A DNA stretch of 64,000 nt, taken from Methylomonas sp. LW13 (GTDB lineage: Bacteria > Pseudomonadota > Gammaproteobacteria > Methylococcales > Methylomonadaceae). Under the pieces are notes generated by a model, which made no database searches, was not told the DNA's origin, and worked only from the letters and a program-made list of their open reading frames with translations. Location of the stretch: positions 3,782,001 to 3,846,000 of the forward strand of contig NZ_CP033381.1 of NCBI RefSeq assembly GCF_016865255.1, read 5' to 3'. Made by a program: the position numbers and the translations under genes. Shown here one piece after another: positions 50,667-59,893 of the stretch. The first letter of the stretch is position 1, and the number at the start of each line of letters is the position of its first letter.

Positions 50667-51323
50667 ATGGAATACCTAATCGCATTCATCACCCAAATAA
50701 GCACCTTAAACTTTGCGGAATTGCTCGCGACCGGCGGCACCAGCTTTGCACTGATAGCCGCCGCAGAAATCGGCGATAAAAGCCAACTGGTATGCATGAC
50801 TCTGGCCTCCAAGCACAGACCGACTCCGGTGTTATTAGGAGCGATTGCCGCGTTCGCGCTGCTGAACACTTTGGCGGTGGTTTTTGGTGCGGCGATTGCG
50901 ACATGGTTACCGGAATATCTGGTCGCAGCCACCGTCGCCCTGCTGTTTGCCGCATTCGGTCTGCATGCTTTGCTCAACCACGACGAAGACGATGACAACG
51001 AAGAAATCGTCGAGAAAAGCGGGCACGGCATTTTCTTTACGACCTTTTTATTGATCACCGTCGCCGAATTTGGCGATAAAACTCAATTGGCTGTCGTTGC
51101 ATTCAGCAGTACCGCGCAACCGATTGCAGTGTGGCTGGGCTCGACGTTGGCGCTGGCGTTTACGTCCGCGCTGGGCGTGCTGGCTGGCCGCACCGTGTTG
51201 CAAAAAATCCCCTTGTCCTTGCTGCATAAAGCCAGCGGCGTGTTTTTCCTGATTTTATCGGCAGTTGCGGCTTATAAAGCTTACGAAAGCTTGCTGGCTG
51301 CGGGTTTGCTCCCCCAACTTTAG
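50667..51323 (+). CDS. TMEM165/GDT1-family cation transporter
   Basis: 218 residues from the ATG at 50667. Two inverted repeats of three helices, each with the family signature: EIGDKSQ (about 35-41) and EFGDKTQ (about 134-140). GDT1 proteins export Mn or Ca ions from the cytosol. An acidic-histidine loop (HDEDDDNEEIVEKSGHG) lies between the repeats, as is usual. Next to a ZIP importer, the pair could balance a divalent metal, although a terminator separates them. Confidence 0.9.
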   Translation: MEYLIAFITQISTLNFAELLATGGTSFALIAAAEIGDKSQLVCMTLASKHRPTPVLLGAIAAFALLNTLAVVFGAAIATWLPEYLVAATVALLFAAFGLHALLNHDEDDDNEEIVEKSGHGIFFTTFLLITVAEFGDKTQLAVVAFSSTAQPIAVWLGSTLALAFTSALGVLAGRTVLQKIPLSLLHKASGVFFLILSAVAAYKAYESLLAAGLLPQL

Positions 51324-51348
51324 CCAAACTCCAGACTCGCAGCGATTC

Positions 51349-54300
51349 ATGGCATTTCCCAATTACCGCTGGCTAGACGTTGCGGCAATACTCGGCTTGG
51401 CGGGGCTGTATTGCCTATTAGCCAAAATTGTACTGTCTTATTTCTCAGAGACCGGTAACATCACATTGGTGTGGTTTTCCGGCGGATTGGGATTGGCCGC
51501 CTTATTGCTGAAAGGCCTTCGCTATTGGCCGGGCATATTTCTGGGCGCGTTCGCCGCCGGCTTCATGGTAGACGACTCGCTCCCACTGTCTTTTGCCATT
51601 GCAACGGGCAACACACTGGAATCGGTGACAGCCGCCTACCTACTAAAACACCAACAGCGTTTTTCTTTAGACTTAACCGAGCCAGGCCACTTTATCTGGC
51701 TAACCCTAACCGGCGCCGCTTGCTCGTTGATCAGTGCAGGCATTGGCCCTTTGGCTTTACATCAGGCCGGCTTCATACCGCTAGCGGCTATGCCGCAAGC
51801 GATTTTACATTGGTGGATGGCGGATGCTTTCGGTATTGTCACGACTACGCCGATATTATTGGTTTGGCGAAATTGGCCAAAGCAATGGTTTGCTGAAAAG
51901 CGCGGCCTGGAAGCGTTGCTGCTGATCATTGTTGCCCTGTTCGCCGGCCAAGTAGTATTCCTCGAAGCTTTCCAGCCTGTCTTTGGCAAAATCGCCCGCG
52001 GTTACTGGATGTTTCTGTTTGCCATTTGGGCCGCCCTCCGTTTCAATCGTCATGGCGTGACCCTGATTTCCGGCTTGATTACCATCCAAGCGCTATTCGG
52101 TGCCGCACATCATCTAGGCTTTTTCGGCGACGATTTTGAGAAAAGCGAATTGCTGAATCTTTGGTTTTATATATTGGTACTGTCCTGGACCGGCACCACT
52201 TTGGCACTTACTCTGCACAAGCAGCAGCTGATTACCTCAGGACTGAGCGATAGCGAAAAACGTTTGAAGGCTATCATCGACTACTCGCCAGTACCCCAGG
52301 CCATTTACAACGCCGAAGGCAAGTTCACATTGCTAAATCCGGCTTTCAGCAAAGCTTTCGGTTACACCTTGGAAGACATTGAAACGCTTGACGAATGGTG
52401 GCCCAAAGCCTATCCCGACCCAGCCTACCGCCAGAACATTATGGAAACCTGGCTGGAGTTGACTGATAAATCCCGTCGAGTGCAAAGTTTCGAAACCCTC
52501 CAAGCGGAAATTCATTGCAAACACGGCGAACGGTGCACGGTGCTCGCCGGTTCGGTATCCCTGGGCGAATCGTATGTCGGAGACAATCTGGCCATTTTGT
52601 TCGATATTACCGAGCAACTAAAATCCGAAAAAGCGCTGACCGAATCCCATTTACTGTTGCAGACCATCCTGGAAACCTTACCAATCCGTGTATTCTGGAA
52701 AGACCTGAATTCTCGCTATTTGGGCTGTAACGCGCTATTTGCGGGGGATGCCGGACAATCCAGTTCCAGCGATTTAATCGGCAAGGACGACAGTCAACTG
52801 AATTGGCGAGATCAAGCCGCAAGTTACCAAGCAGATGATCGCCAGGTGATAACATCGGGGGTAGGCAAACTGGCGTATGAAGAACCCCAAACCACACCTG
52901 CCGGCAATACCATTTGGCTACGCACCTCGAAAATACCTTTGCGCAATTCCGATCATGCAATGATCGGCATTTTGGGGATCTACGAAGACATTACCGAAAA
53001 CAAAGTTCGCGAAGACGCTTTAGCCCAATCGGTTTCCTTGCTAAAGGCTACGCTGGAAGCCACGGCCGACGGCATTTTGGTGGTCAGCCTGCAAGGTCAG
53101 ATCGTTACTTACAATCAGCGTTTTTTTGAACTGTGGCAGCTGCCCAGCACGGCTGTTGGAGAAGATAAAGACGATATAAAACTTTTGCATTTAGCCGTTA
53201 AGCAGCTAAAAAATCCCGATGCGTTTTTCGACAAAGTTCAGGCTCTTTACAATCACCCCGCGGCAGAAAGCTACGATCTGATCGAGTTTACCGATGGCCG
53301 GATTTTTGAACGCTATTCCAAGCCACAAAGTATCGCCGACAAAATTGTCGGCCGCGTCTGGAGTTTTCGCGACATCAGTAATCAACATCGTACGGAACAA
53401 GCGCTGCAAAAGAAAGAATACTATCAACGCGCATTGCTGGATAACATTCCGCATGCGATTTGGCTAAAAGATACCGATAGCCGCCTGCTGGCCGTCAACC
53501 AGGAGTTCGCCAACGTATTTTCCGCCGTCAACCCGGAGGCGCTGGCGGGCAAAAACGATTTCGACATTGCCCCGCCGCAACTGGCCGAAAGCTACGTCGC
53601 CGATGACCGGCGCGTGATGGCTTTGCGAGACAAATTGATTGTCGAAGAGGAAATTGTCGATCGCGGCGTGCGCAAATGGTTCGAGACCTATAAAGCGCCT
53701 GTAATGGATGAGCAAGGTCAGTTACTGGGTACGGTTGGTTTTGCCCGCGACATCAGCGAGTTGCGCAAAACCGAAGAGAACCTGCGGCTGGCGGCCCTGG
53801 TTTATCACAACAGCAGTGAAGCGATGATAGTGGTGGATAGCGATAACACCATCCTCAGCGTCAACCCCGCATTTACCAAGATGACTGGGTATACGGAGGC
53901 TGAAGTTGTCGGTAAAAATCCCCATATTCTCAGTTCCGGCGAACATGATACGGGGTTTTACCGAGAATTATGGACCACGCTGCAAACGACCGGTGCGTGG
54001 CGCGGAGAAATAAAAAATCGCTGTAAGGATGGTCACTTGTTTGTCGAAGAGCTAGCCATCAACACCATTTATGATGCGGAAGGCAAGCCGCTACGCCGGG
54101 TCGCCCTGTTTTCCGACATCACTCAGCGTAAACAGTCCGAGGAACAAATTTGGCGACAAGCCAACTTCGACCCGCTCACCGGTCTGCCTAATCGGCGGAT
54201 GTTCCGCGACCGCCTGGAACTGGAAATCAAAAAAGCCCACCGCATGGGCCAATTGTTTGCACTGTTGTTTATCGACCTGGACCGCTTCAAGGAAATCAAC

Positions 54301-55446
54301 GATACGCTGGGCCACGATATGGGCGACAACTTACTGAAGGAAACCGCGCGGCGTTTACAGACCTGCGTGCGGGAGTCCGATACCGTGGCGCGCTTGGGGG
54401 GCGACGAATTCACAATTATCTTGAGCGAGTTGGACTGTATCGAAGTGTCCGAACCGATAGCTAAAAACCTGCTGCAAAAACTCAGTGCACCGTTTAGCTT
54501 GGACGGCGAACTGGCTTATGTCTCTGCGAGTATCGGCATCACGTTTTATCCAAACGACAGCACCGACTTAAGCCAATTACAAAAGAATGCCGATCAGGCC
54601 ATGTACGCTGCTAAAAACCAGGGCCGTAACAACTACCATTTCTTTACCCAAGCCTTACAGGACGCGCTGGAAGCCCGCGCCGCAATGCTCGGCGACTTAC
54701 GTACCGCGCTGGCCAATACGCAATTTTTGCTGTGCTATCAACCCATCGTCGACTTGCTGAGCGGCGAAGTGCATAAAGCGGAAGCCTTGCTGCGCTGGCA
54801 TCACCCAAAACGTGGCTTGATTAACCCGGCAGAATTTATACCGCTAGCGGAAGAAACCGGTCTAATCAGAGAAATTGGCGATTGGGTATTCGAAACCGCG
54901 GCACGGCAAGTACAAACCTGGCGTACCACTATCAATCCCGAATTTCAAATCAGCGTCAACAAATCGCCGGTACAATTTCAAAGCCCCGAGCATGCCCCTC
55001 AAGACTGGTTCAACTATTTGAATCGACTGGGATTGTCTGGCCAAAGTATTGTGGTGGAAATCACCGAAGGCTTGCTGTTGGACGCCAATCTGTCTGTACA
55101 CAATCATTTGATGGCGTTCCGCGACGCCGGCATGCAAGTCGCTATAGATGACTTCGGCACCGGGTATTCCGCATTGTCTTATCTGAAAAAATTCGACATT
55201 GATTATTTGAAAATAGACCAGTCGTTCGTGCGCAATTTAACGGAGGATTCGAACGACTTCGTACTTTGCGAAGCCATCATCGTGATGGCGCATAAATTGG
55301 GCTTGAAAGTCATCGCGGAAGGGGTGGAAACCGAGCAGCAACGCGATTTGCTGACCGCTATCGGCTGCGATTACGGTCAGGGTTATCTGTTTGCCAAACC
55401 GCTGCCGGCGGCAACATTTGAACAACAATTCGGTAAATCAGCATAG
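51349..55446 (+). CDS. MASE1-PAS(x5)-GGDEF-EAL membrane sensor for cyclic di-GMP
   Basis: 1365 residues from the ATG at 51349 (26 bases after the GDT1 stop). MASE1 membrane sensor with about eight helices (1-295), then five PAS-type domains starting near 300, 434, 563, 689 and 818, then GGDEF (GGDEF at 1017-1021) and EAL (EAL at 1145-1147). Both signatures are complete, so it may make and break cyclic di-GMP. PAS5 is the best conserved (MTGYTEAEVVGKNP). No Shine-Dalgarno is evident; expression may be coupled to the transporter gene before it. Confidence 0.94.
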   Translation: MAFPNYRWLDVAAILGLAGLYCLLAKIVLSYFSETGNITLVWFSGGLGLAALLLKGLRYWPGIFLGAFAAGFMVDDSLPLSFAIATGNTLESVTAAYLLKHQQRFSLDLTEPGHFIWLTLTGAACSLISAGIGPLALHQAGFIPLAAMPQAILHWWMADAFGIVTTTPILLVWRNWPKQWFAEKRGLEALLLIIVALFAGQVVFLEAFQPVFGKIARGYWMFLFAIWAALRFNRHGVTLISGLITIQALFGAAHHLGFFGDDFEKSELLNLWFYILVLSWTGTTLALTLHKQQLITSGLSDSEKRLKAIIDYSPVPQAIYNAEGKFTLLNPAFSKAFGYTLEDIETLDEWWPKAYPDPAYRQNIMETWLELTDKSRRVQSFETLQAEIHCKHGERCTVLAGSVSLGESYVGDNLAILFDITEQLKSEKALTESHLLLQTILETLPIRVFWKDLNSRYLGCNALFAGDAGQSSSSDLIGKDDSQLNWRDQAASYQADDRQVITSGVGKLAYEEPQTTPAGNTIWLRTSKIPLRNSDHAMIGILGIYEDITENKVREDALAQSVSLLKATLEATADGILVVSLQGQIVTYNQRFFELWQLPSTAVGEDKDDIKLLHLAVKQLKNPDAFFDKVQALYNHPAAESYDLIEFTDGRIFERYSKPQSIADKIVGRVWSFRDISNQHRTEQALQKKEYYQRALLDNIPHAIWLKDTDSRLLAVNQEFANVFSAVNPEALAGKNDFDIAPPQLAESYVADDRRVMALRDKLIVEEEIVDRGVRKWFETYKAPVMDEQGQLLGTVGFARDISELRKTEENLRLAALVYHNSSEAMIVVDSDNTILSVNPAFTKMTGYTEAEVVGKNPHILSSGEHDTGFYRELWTTLQTTGAWRGEIKNRCKDGHLFVEELAINTIYDAEGKPLRRVALFSDITQRKQSEEQIWRQANFDPLTGLPNRRMFRDRLELEIKKAHRMGQLFALLFIDLDRFKEINDTLGHDMGDNLLKETARRLQTCVRESDTVARLGGDEFTIILSELDCIEVSEPIAKNLLQKLSAPFSLDGELAYVSASIGITFYPNDSTDLSQLQKNADQAMYAAKNQGRNNYHFFTQALQDALEARAAMLGDLRTALANTQFLLCYQPIVDLLSGEVHKAEALLRWHHPKRGLINPAEFIPLAEETGLIREIGDWVFETAARQVQTWRTTINPEFQISVNKSPVQFQSPEHAPQDWFNYLNRLGLSGQSIVVEITEGLLLDANLSVHNHLMAFRDAGMQVAIDDFGTGYSALSYLKKFDIDYLKIDQSFVRNLTEDSNDFVLCEAIIVMAHKLGLKVIAEGVETEQQRDLLTAIGCDYGQGYLFAKPLPAATFEQQFGKSA

Positions 55447-55486
55447 CGGACTCTCCCGCGCCCCGCCGCCGATGCAGTTATCTTTG

Positions 55487-55520
55487 TTATCGCACTCGCT
55501 GCCGCACAGGCGGGAGCCCA
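55487..55520. repeat. Decayed CTCCCGCC-family element, copy 4 (reverse)
   Basis: CACAGGCGGGAGCCCAGTC, read in reverse, matches GGGCTCCCGCCTGTGCGG, similar to the element at 10073. It lies 40 bases after the MASE1 gene. The rest of the 183-base gap holds nothing recognisable. Confidence 0.4.
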
Positions 55521-55629
55521 GTCAATAAAAACGCCGCTATTCGATAGACCGGCTTATACGGAAAAGCCAGACACCGATACATTGGGGGATTAATAATTCA
55601 GCATTATGGCTATTGCAGGCCGCCGCATG

Positions 55630-56778
55630 CTAAACCGCACTAATCACCACACCATCCGGCTTCAAGCTCAAGGTTAAGTCACCGCGCAATAAGCCCTGCA
55701 ACTCCCGGCCGGCCATGTTGTAACGCCAGCCGTGCAACAACAAGCAATCCTCATCGCCGGACAGTAATTGCTCCAAATCCTTGCGGGTAGCCAAGATGAT
55801 GGGATTCAGCGAGTTTTCCTCAGCACGGATTCTGACCACCGCGCTGAGTACATCCAGTATCGCTTCGTGCTGTTGGGTTTTCTTGCCAGCTTGATCCTTT
55901 TCGGCCAAGGGTTTGGGCGGACGTTGTTTGGCACTGTCGATCAATTCGCAAATCGTTTTGCCGTAACGATTGACGGTACGGTCGTTGATGTTGCGGATCT
56001 TGGCTAGATCGGCCAATGTCACGGGTTGTAATTTGCCCAGTTCCAGCAGCAAATCATCCTGCAACAACCAACTGCGCGGTTTGTTTTCTTGCTGGGCGGT
56101 ACGTTCGCGCCATTCGGTAAGGCTTTGCATGATAGACAATTGCTTACCGGTCAGCTTGTTTTTGCCACGAATCTTCAACCAGGCATTTTCCGGCGAGAGT
56201 TGGTACAGCTCCGGATCGTTCAACAGCGCAAAATCACTCTCCAGCCAATTTGCACGCCCTAACTTATCCAATTGCTCGCACATGATTTTGTAAATCTTGC
56301 ACAGGTAAATCACATCGTCGGCGGCATACTGAATTTGGTCCTGGCTCAAGGGCCGCTCCGACCAGTCGGTACGAGTATGCGCCTTGCTGAGATTGACGTT
56401 TAAAAAGCTGGATACCAGCATCGCATAACCCGGATTTTCCTGAAAACCCAGCAGCGGCGCGGCAATCTGCGTATCGAAAATCGGGCCCGGAATTTTGCCG
56501 GTAATCTGGTAAAAAATTTCCAGATCCTGCCGGCAGGAATGCAACACTTTGACAATATTGGGATTGTAAATCGCCTCTAACAGCGGCGTTAAATTGGCAA
56601 TCGCTAACGGATCGACACAAGCCACCCAGCCCGGCGCGGCTATTTGCAGTAAACAAAACTTGGGGTAATAGGTTTTCTCGCGAAGAAATTCGGTATCCAG
56701 GGCGATCCAGGGCTCCTGGCTGATCAGTTGGCAAAGGCTATCGAGTTGATCCGGGCGGTTGATATATTGAATAGTCAT
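55630..56778 (-). CDS. rnd: Ribonuclease D
   Basis: 382 residues; 3'-to-5' exonuclease trimming tRNA 3' ends. DEDDy motifs: ALDTEFLREKTYYP (DxE, about 27-40), VLHSCRQDLEIF (about 79-90) and YAADDVIYL (Y and D, about 151-159). HRDC domains follow at about 210-290 and 300-375. Length matches E. coli RNase D (375). Stands alone on the minus strand. Confidence 0.95.
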   Translation of the reverse strand: MTIQYINRPDQLDSLCQLISQEPWIALDTEFLREKTYYPKFCLLQIAAPGWVACVDPLAIANLTPLLEAIYNPNIVKVLHSCRQDLEIFYQITGKIPGPIFDTQIAAPLLGFQENPGYAMLVSSFLNVNLSKAHTRTDWSERPLSQDQIQYAADDVIYLCKIYKIMCEQLDKLGRANWLESDFALLNDPELYQLSPENAWLKIRGKNKLTGKQLSIMQSLTEWRERTAQQENKPRSWLLQDDLLLELGKLQPVTLADLAKIRNINDRTVNRYGKTICELIDSAKQRPPKPLAEKDQAGKKTQQHEAILDVLSAVVRIRAEENSLNPIILATRKDLEQLLSGDEDCLLLHGWRYNMAGRELQGLLRGDLTLSLKPDGVVISAV

Positions 56779-56979
56779 AGTCGCTATGGCAATTAACAGG
56801 GCTTGCCGAAAAACGGCGTGACTGCGTATTTTACCCCGTCGGGGCGTGATTGACTGAAATATTCCGGCATTGGCCGACCCGATGCAAATCAGGAATTTTT
56901 CCTTTTTATTGCCGACAATGGAACCCCCGGCCCTGCTTGTTTACCATGCCGCTTTTGTTTTGTATTCTCAGGTAAATTT

Positions 56980-59310
56980 ATGAAAAAAGTTGCGCTCAGC
57001 ATGCTGCCATTATTCAGCATGCTGCCTTTAGCCGAAGCCATAGCCGCGGAAGTTGCGACCAATCTGGAAGAAGTGGAAGTTGTGGCGGTAACGCCTTTAC
57101 AATTCGGCGGCGTCGATATCAATAAAATTCCGGCGAATGTGCAAACAGTGTCAGCCGAGAAATTGCAGGAAGCCCAAGCCCTGTCTCTGGCGGACTACAT
57201 GAACCGCTATCTCGGCAGCGTCAACATCAACGATGCGCAAAACAACCCCTTGCAACCTGATGTGCAATACCGTGGCTTCAGCGCCTCACCGCTGATGGGC
57301 TTACCGCAAGGCTTGGCAACGTACGTCAACGGTATTCGTTTCAATGAACCGTTCGGCGATATGATCAACTGGGACTTAATTCCCAATGGCGCCATCGATA
57401 ATATGAGCCTGCAACCGGCATCGAACCCGGCGTTTGGTTTGAATGCGCTGGGCGGCTCGATCAACATCAACACCAAGACCGGTTTCTCGGCACCCGGCCA
57501 CAGTTTCGAAGCCCAAGGCGGCTCCTGGGACCGCCATTCCGAAGAACTCACCAGCGGTTGGAACAACGGCACCTGGGGCTATTTCCTGGATGCCAAATAT
57601 TTCAACGAAAAAGGCTGGCGCGCCCACTCCCCGAGCGAAGCCAAACAAGGCTTCGGCACCCTGAGTTGGCGCGGCGTCAAATCCGGCCTGGACTTAAGCA
57701 TCGCCGGCAGCGACAACACCTTGCGCGGCAACGGCGCCCTTCCTCAGGAAATGCTGGCATTCGGCCGCGATCAGGTATTTACGCATCCCGACATTACCCG
57801 CAACCGGATGATGCTGGTGTCGCTAGCCGGCGATACCTGGCTGAACGACCACAATCAATTATCCGGTACGATGTACTACCGCCGGAACAAGATCGGCACC
57901 TATAACGGCGATGGTAGCGAGTTTGGCGAATGTATTGATGAAGGCGCTGGCGAGGACAACTTTTTGTGCGCCGAATCCGGTGGCGAGTTGGACGATGAGG
58001 GCTTGTTCGATCTAGGCGGCAGTAATATAGCTGCCTCACCAGCGGTCGAGGGCGGCACCATCAACACTTCCAGCACGCTACAGCAATCGTTCGGCTTTGC
58101 CTTGCAAAATGCTTTCGACCAGAAAATATTCGGCCGTAACAACCATCTGGTAGGCGGGGCCAGTTTCGACCACGGCAACGCCCGCTATCAAGCCGACACC
58201 CAGCTGGGTTCGTTAACCGCTGATCGCGGGGTGTCAGGGGGCGGGGTATTGCTGCAAGACGCCCATGTCCGCCTGACTACGGAGACCGATCATTACGGCG
58301 TATTTTTAACCGACACCTATTCCTTGACCGACAAACTGGATCTGACCGTCTCCGGCCGTTACAACCAATCCCATATTAAACTGCGCGACCATGTCGGCGA
58401 CGACCTGAACGGCTCGCACTCATTCGATCGCTTCAATCCGGCGGCGGGTCTGACCTACGCCTTCATGCCGGAATTGACCTTTTTCGGTAACTACAGCGAA
58501 TCGTCGCGGGTGCCGACACCGATGGAGTTAAGCTGCGCCAACCCGGACGACCCTTGCCGTTTGCCGAATGCTTTCGTATCCGATCCGCCTCTCAAGCAAG
58601 TAGTCGCCAATACCTTCGAAACCGGGGTGCGCGGACGGTTGAAAAACTTGCTGCCGGGCTACATGGACTGGAATTTGGCTTTATTCCGCACCATCAACAA
58701 TAACGACATCATCTTCAAGAGCACCGGCGGTGTCGGCAGCAATGTCGGTTATTTCGACAATGTCGGCTCTACCTTACGCCAAGGTGTAGAGGTGGGATTG
58801 GCGGGTAATTTTTACGAGCGCTGGCGCTGGTCTAGCCATTACACCTATATCGATGCCAGCTTCGAAACGCCGTTTCTGGGCAGCAGCCCCAACAATCCGC
58901 TGGCGGATGGCGACGGCAATATTCAGGTACAGGCCGGCGACAAGCTACCCGGCATCCCAGCCCATCAGTTCAAGTTCAGCACCGACTTCGACATCGTCTC
59001 CGCCTGGACTCTGGGAATGGATATGAATTACAACAGCTCGCAATATCTGCGCGGCGACGAAGCCAATTTGACGGCCAAGCTGCCGGGATTCGTCGTATTT
59101 AATTTGCGTAGCGAATACCGCTTCAACAAAAACGTCGCGCTGTTCGGTAAAGTGAGCAACTTGTTCGACCGCCAATATGCCAATTTCGGCACCTGGGGCA
59201 ATACCGGCGATGTCCTCGATGGCGTGGGATTGCCTGGTGATCAACAAAGCCGCTTCGTTGGGGTCGGCGCGCCGCGCGCCGCTTGGATAGGCATTCGCCT
59301 GACGATGTAG
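56980..59310 (+). CDS. TonB-dependent receptor with an acidic loop
   Basis: 776 residues. Signal peptide about 1-23, plug (about 40-165, with VNGIRFNEPFGD, NPAFGLNALGGSININTKTG) and beta-barrel ending in ...GIRLTM. An unusually acidic, cysteine-containing loop (residues about 312-345: FGECIDEGAGEDNF, LDDEGLFDLGG) contains a Cys pair (C315 and C329 area) that could clamp it. Acidic loops of this kind could bind a hard cation. Followed by a bidirectional terminator. No Fur box seen. In methylotrophs some such receptors import rare-earth complexes, but nothing here proves that. Confidence 0.9.
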   Translation: MKKVALSMLPLFSMLPLAEAIAAEVATNLEEVEVVAVTPLQFGGVDINKIPANVQTVSAEKLQEAQALSLADYMNRYLGSVNINDAQNNPLQPDVQYRGFSASPLMGLPQGLATYVNGIRFNEPFGDMINWDLIPNGAIDNMSLQPASNPAFGLNALGGSININTKTGFSAPGHSFEAQGGSWDRHSEELTSGWNNGTWGYFLDAKYFNEKGWRAHSPSEAKQGFGTLSWRGVKSGLDLSIAGSDNTLRGNGALPQEMLAFGRDQVFTHPDITRNRMMLVSLAGDTWLNDHNQLSGTMYYRRNKIGTYNGDGSEFGECIDEGAGEDNFLCAESGGELDDEGLFDLGGSNIAASPAVEGGTINTSSTLQQSFGFALQNAFDQKIFGRNNHLVGGASFDHGNARYQADTQLGSLTADRGVSGGGVLLQDAHVRLTTETDHYGVFLTDTYSLTDKLDLTVSGRYNQSHIKLRDHVGDDLNGSHSFDRFNPAAGLTYAFMPELTFFGNYSESSRVPTPMELSCANPDDPCRLPNAFVSDPPLKQVVANTFETGVRGRLKNLLPGYMDWNLALFRTINNNDIIFKSTGGVGSNVGYFDNVGSTLRQGVEVGLAGNFYERWRWSSHYTYIDASFETPFLGSSPNNPLADGDGNIQVQAGDKLPGIPAHQFKFSTDFDIVSAWTLGMDMNYNSSQYLRGDEANLTAKLPGFVVFNLRSEYRFNKNVALFGKVSNLFDRQYANFGTWGNTGDVLDGVGLPGDQQSRFVGVGAPRAAWIGIRLTM

Positions 59311-59326
59311 TCCAAGCCTGGGCGCA

Positions 59327-59354
59327 GGAAAACGGCTGAAATTAGCCGTTTTCC
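59327..59354. terminator. Bidirectional terminator shared by convergent genes
   Basis: GGAAAACGGCT-GAAATT-AGCCGTTTTCC, a perfect 11-bp stem. Its right arm overlaps the last codons and stop (59342-59344) of the RNA-binding protein gene, and its left arm serves the TonB receptor gene. Confidence 0.85.
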
Positions 59355-59887
59355 TCGTCCAGCTGATTGTTGTTACGGGTTTGTCTGAATTTATTCGGCT
59401 TGATGCGTTTGATATTGAGGCGATGCGGTCCTATGGACGCTTCGGTCAATAACTGAAAAATATCCGCCGGCATGCCGTCCGGTAACTCCACCAACGTATA
59501 CGTATCGCGAATGTCGATCCTGCCAATGCGCTTTTTATCTACGCCAGACTCTTCGACCAATACCGCCTGAATATCGTCGCGACTGATTTGGTGCTGGCTG
59601 CCGACGGCCAGGCGATAACGCACCATTTTGCCGTTTGCATGCGGACCGCGACTGTGAGGTTGCGGTAGAGGAACCAACAATCTCGGCTGCTGAGTATGCG
59701 CGGGATACAGGTTGGGTTGGCTTAGGTAAACCAAGGCCGCGGCGCAAGTCAATAAGTCTATATCCAATTCGGCCGCTGTACGCTGAATCAGCTCCCGTTG
59801 CTGGGCCAGATCTTCTTCGCTGACTATGCGCTGCAAGCGCCTTTTAAACTTATCTTCCTTACGACTTTCGGCAGAGAAAGCGTTCAT
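59342..59887 (-). CDS. DbpA-type RNA-binding domain protein without a helicase core
   Basis: 181 residues. The C-terminal part (about 85-165) matches the DbpA/CsdA-type RNA-binding domain of DEAD-box helicases: MVRYRLAVGSQHQISRDDIQ, then IGRIDIRDTYTLVELPDGMP and the final LNIKR. The preceding stretch (about 20-60, ELIQRTAAELDIDLLTCAAALVYL) resembles the region next to it in DeaD. There is no helicase domain and no Walker motif. A basic tail follows. It starts 6 bases after surA, so it belongs to the lptD-surA operon. It probably binds structured RNA. Confidence 0.8.
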   Translation of the reverse strand: MNAFSAESRKEDKFKRRLQRIVSEEDLAQQRELIQRTAAELDIDLLTCAAALVYLSQPNLYPAHTQQPRLLVPLPQPHSRGPHANGKMVRYRLAVGSQHQISRDDIQAVLVEESGVDKKRIGRIDIRDTYTLVELPDGMPADIFQLLTEASIGPHRLNIKRIKPNKFRQTRNNNQLDEENG

Positions 59888-59893
59888 AGTGCC

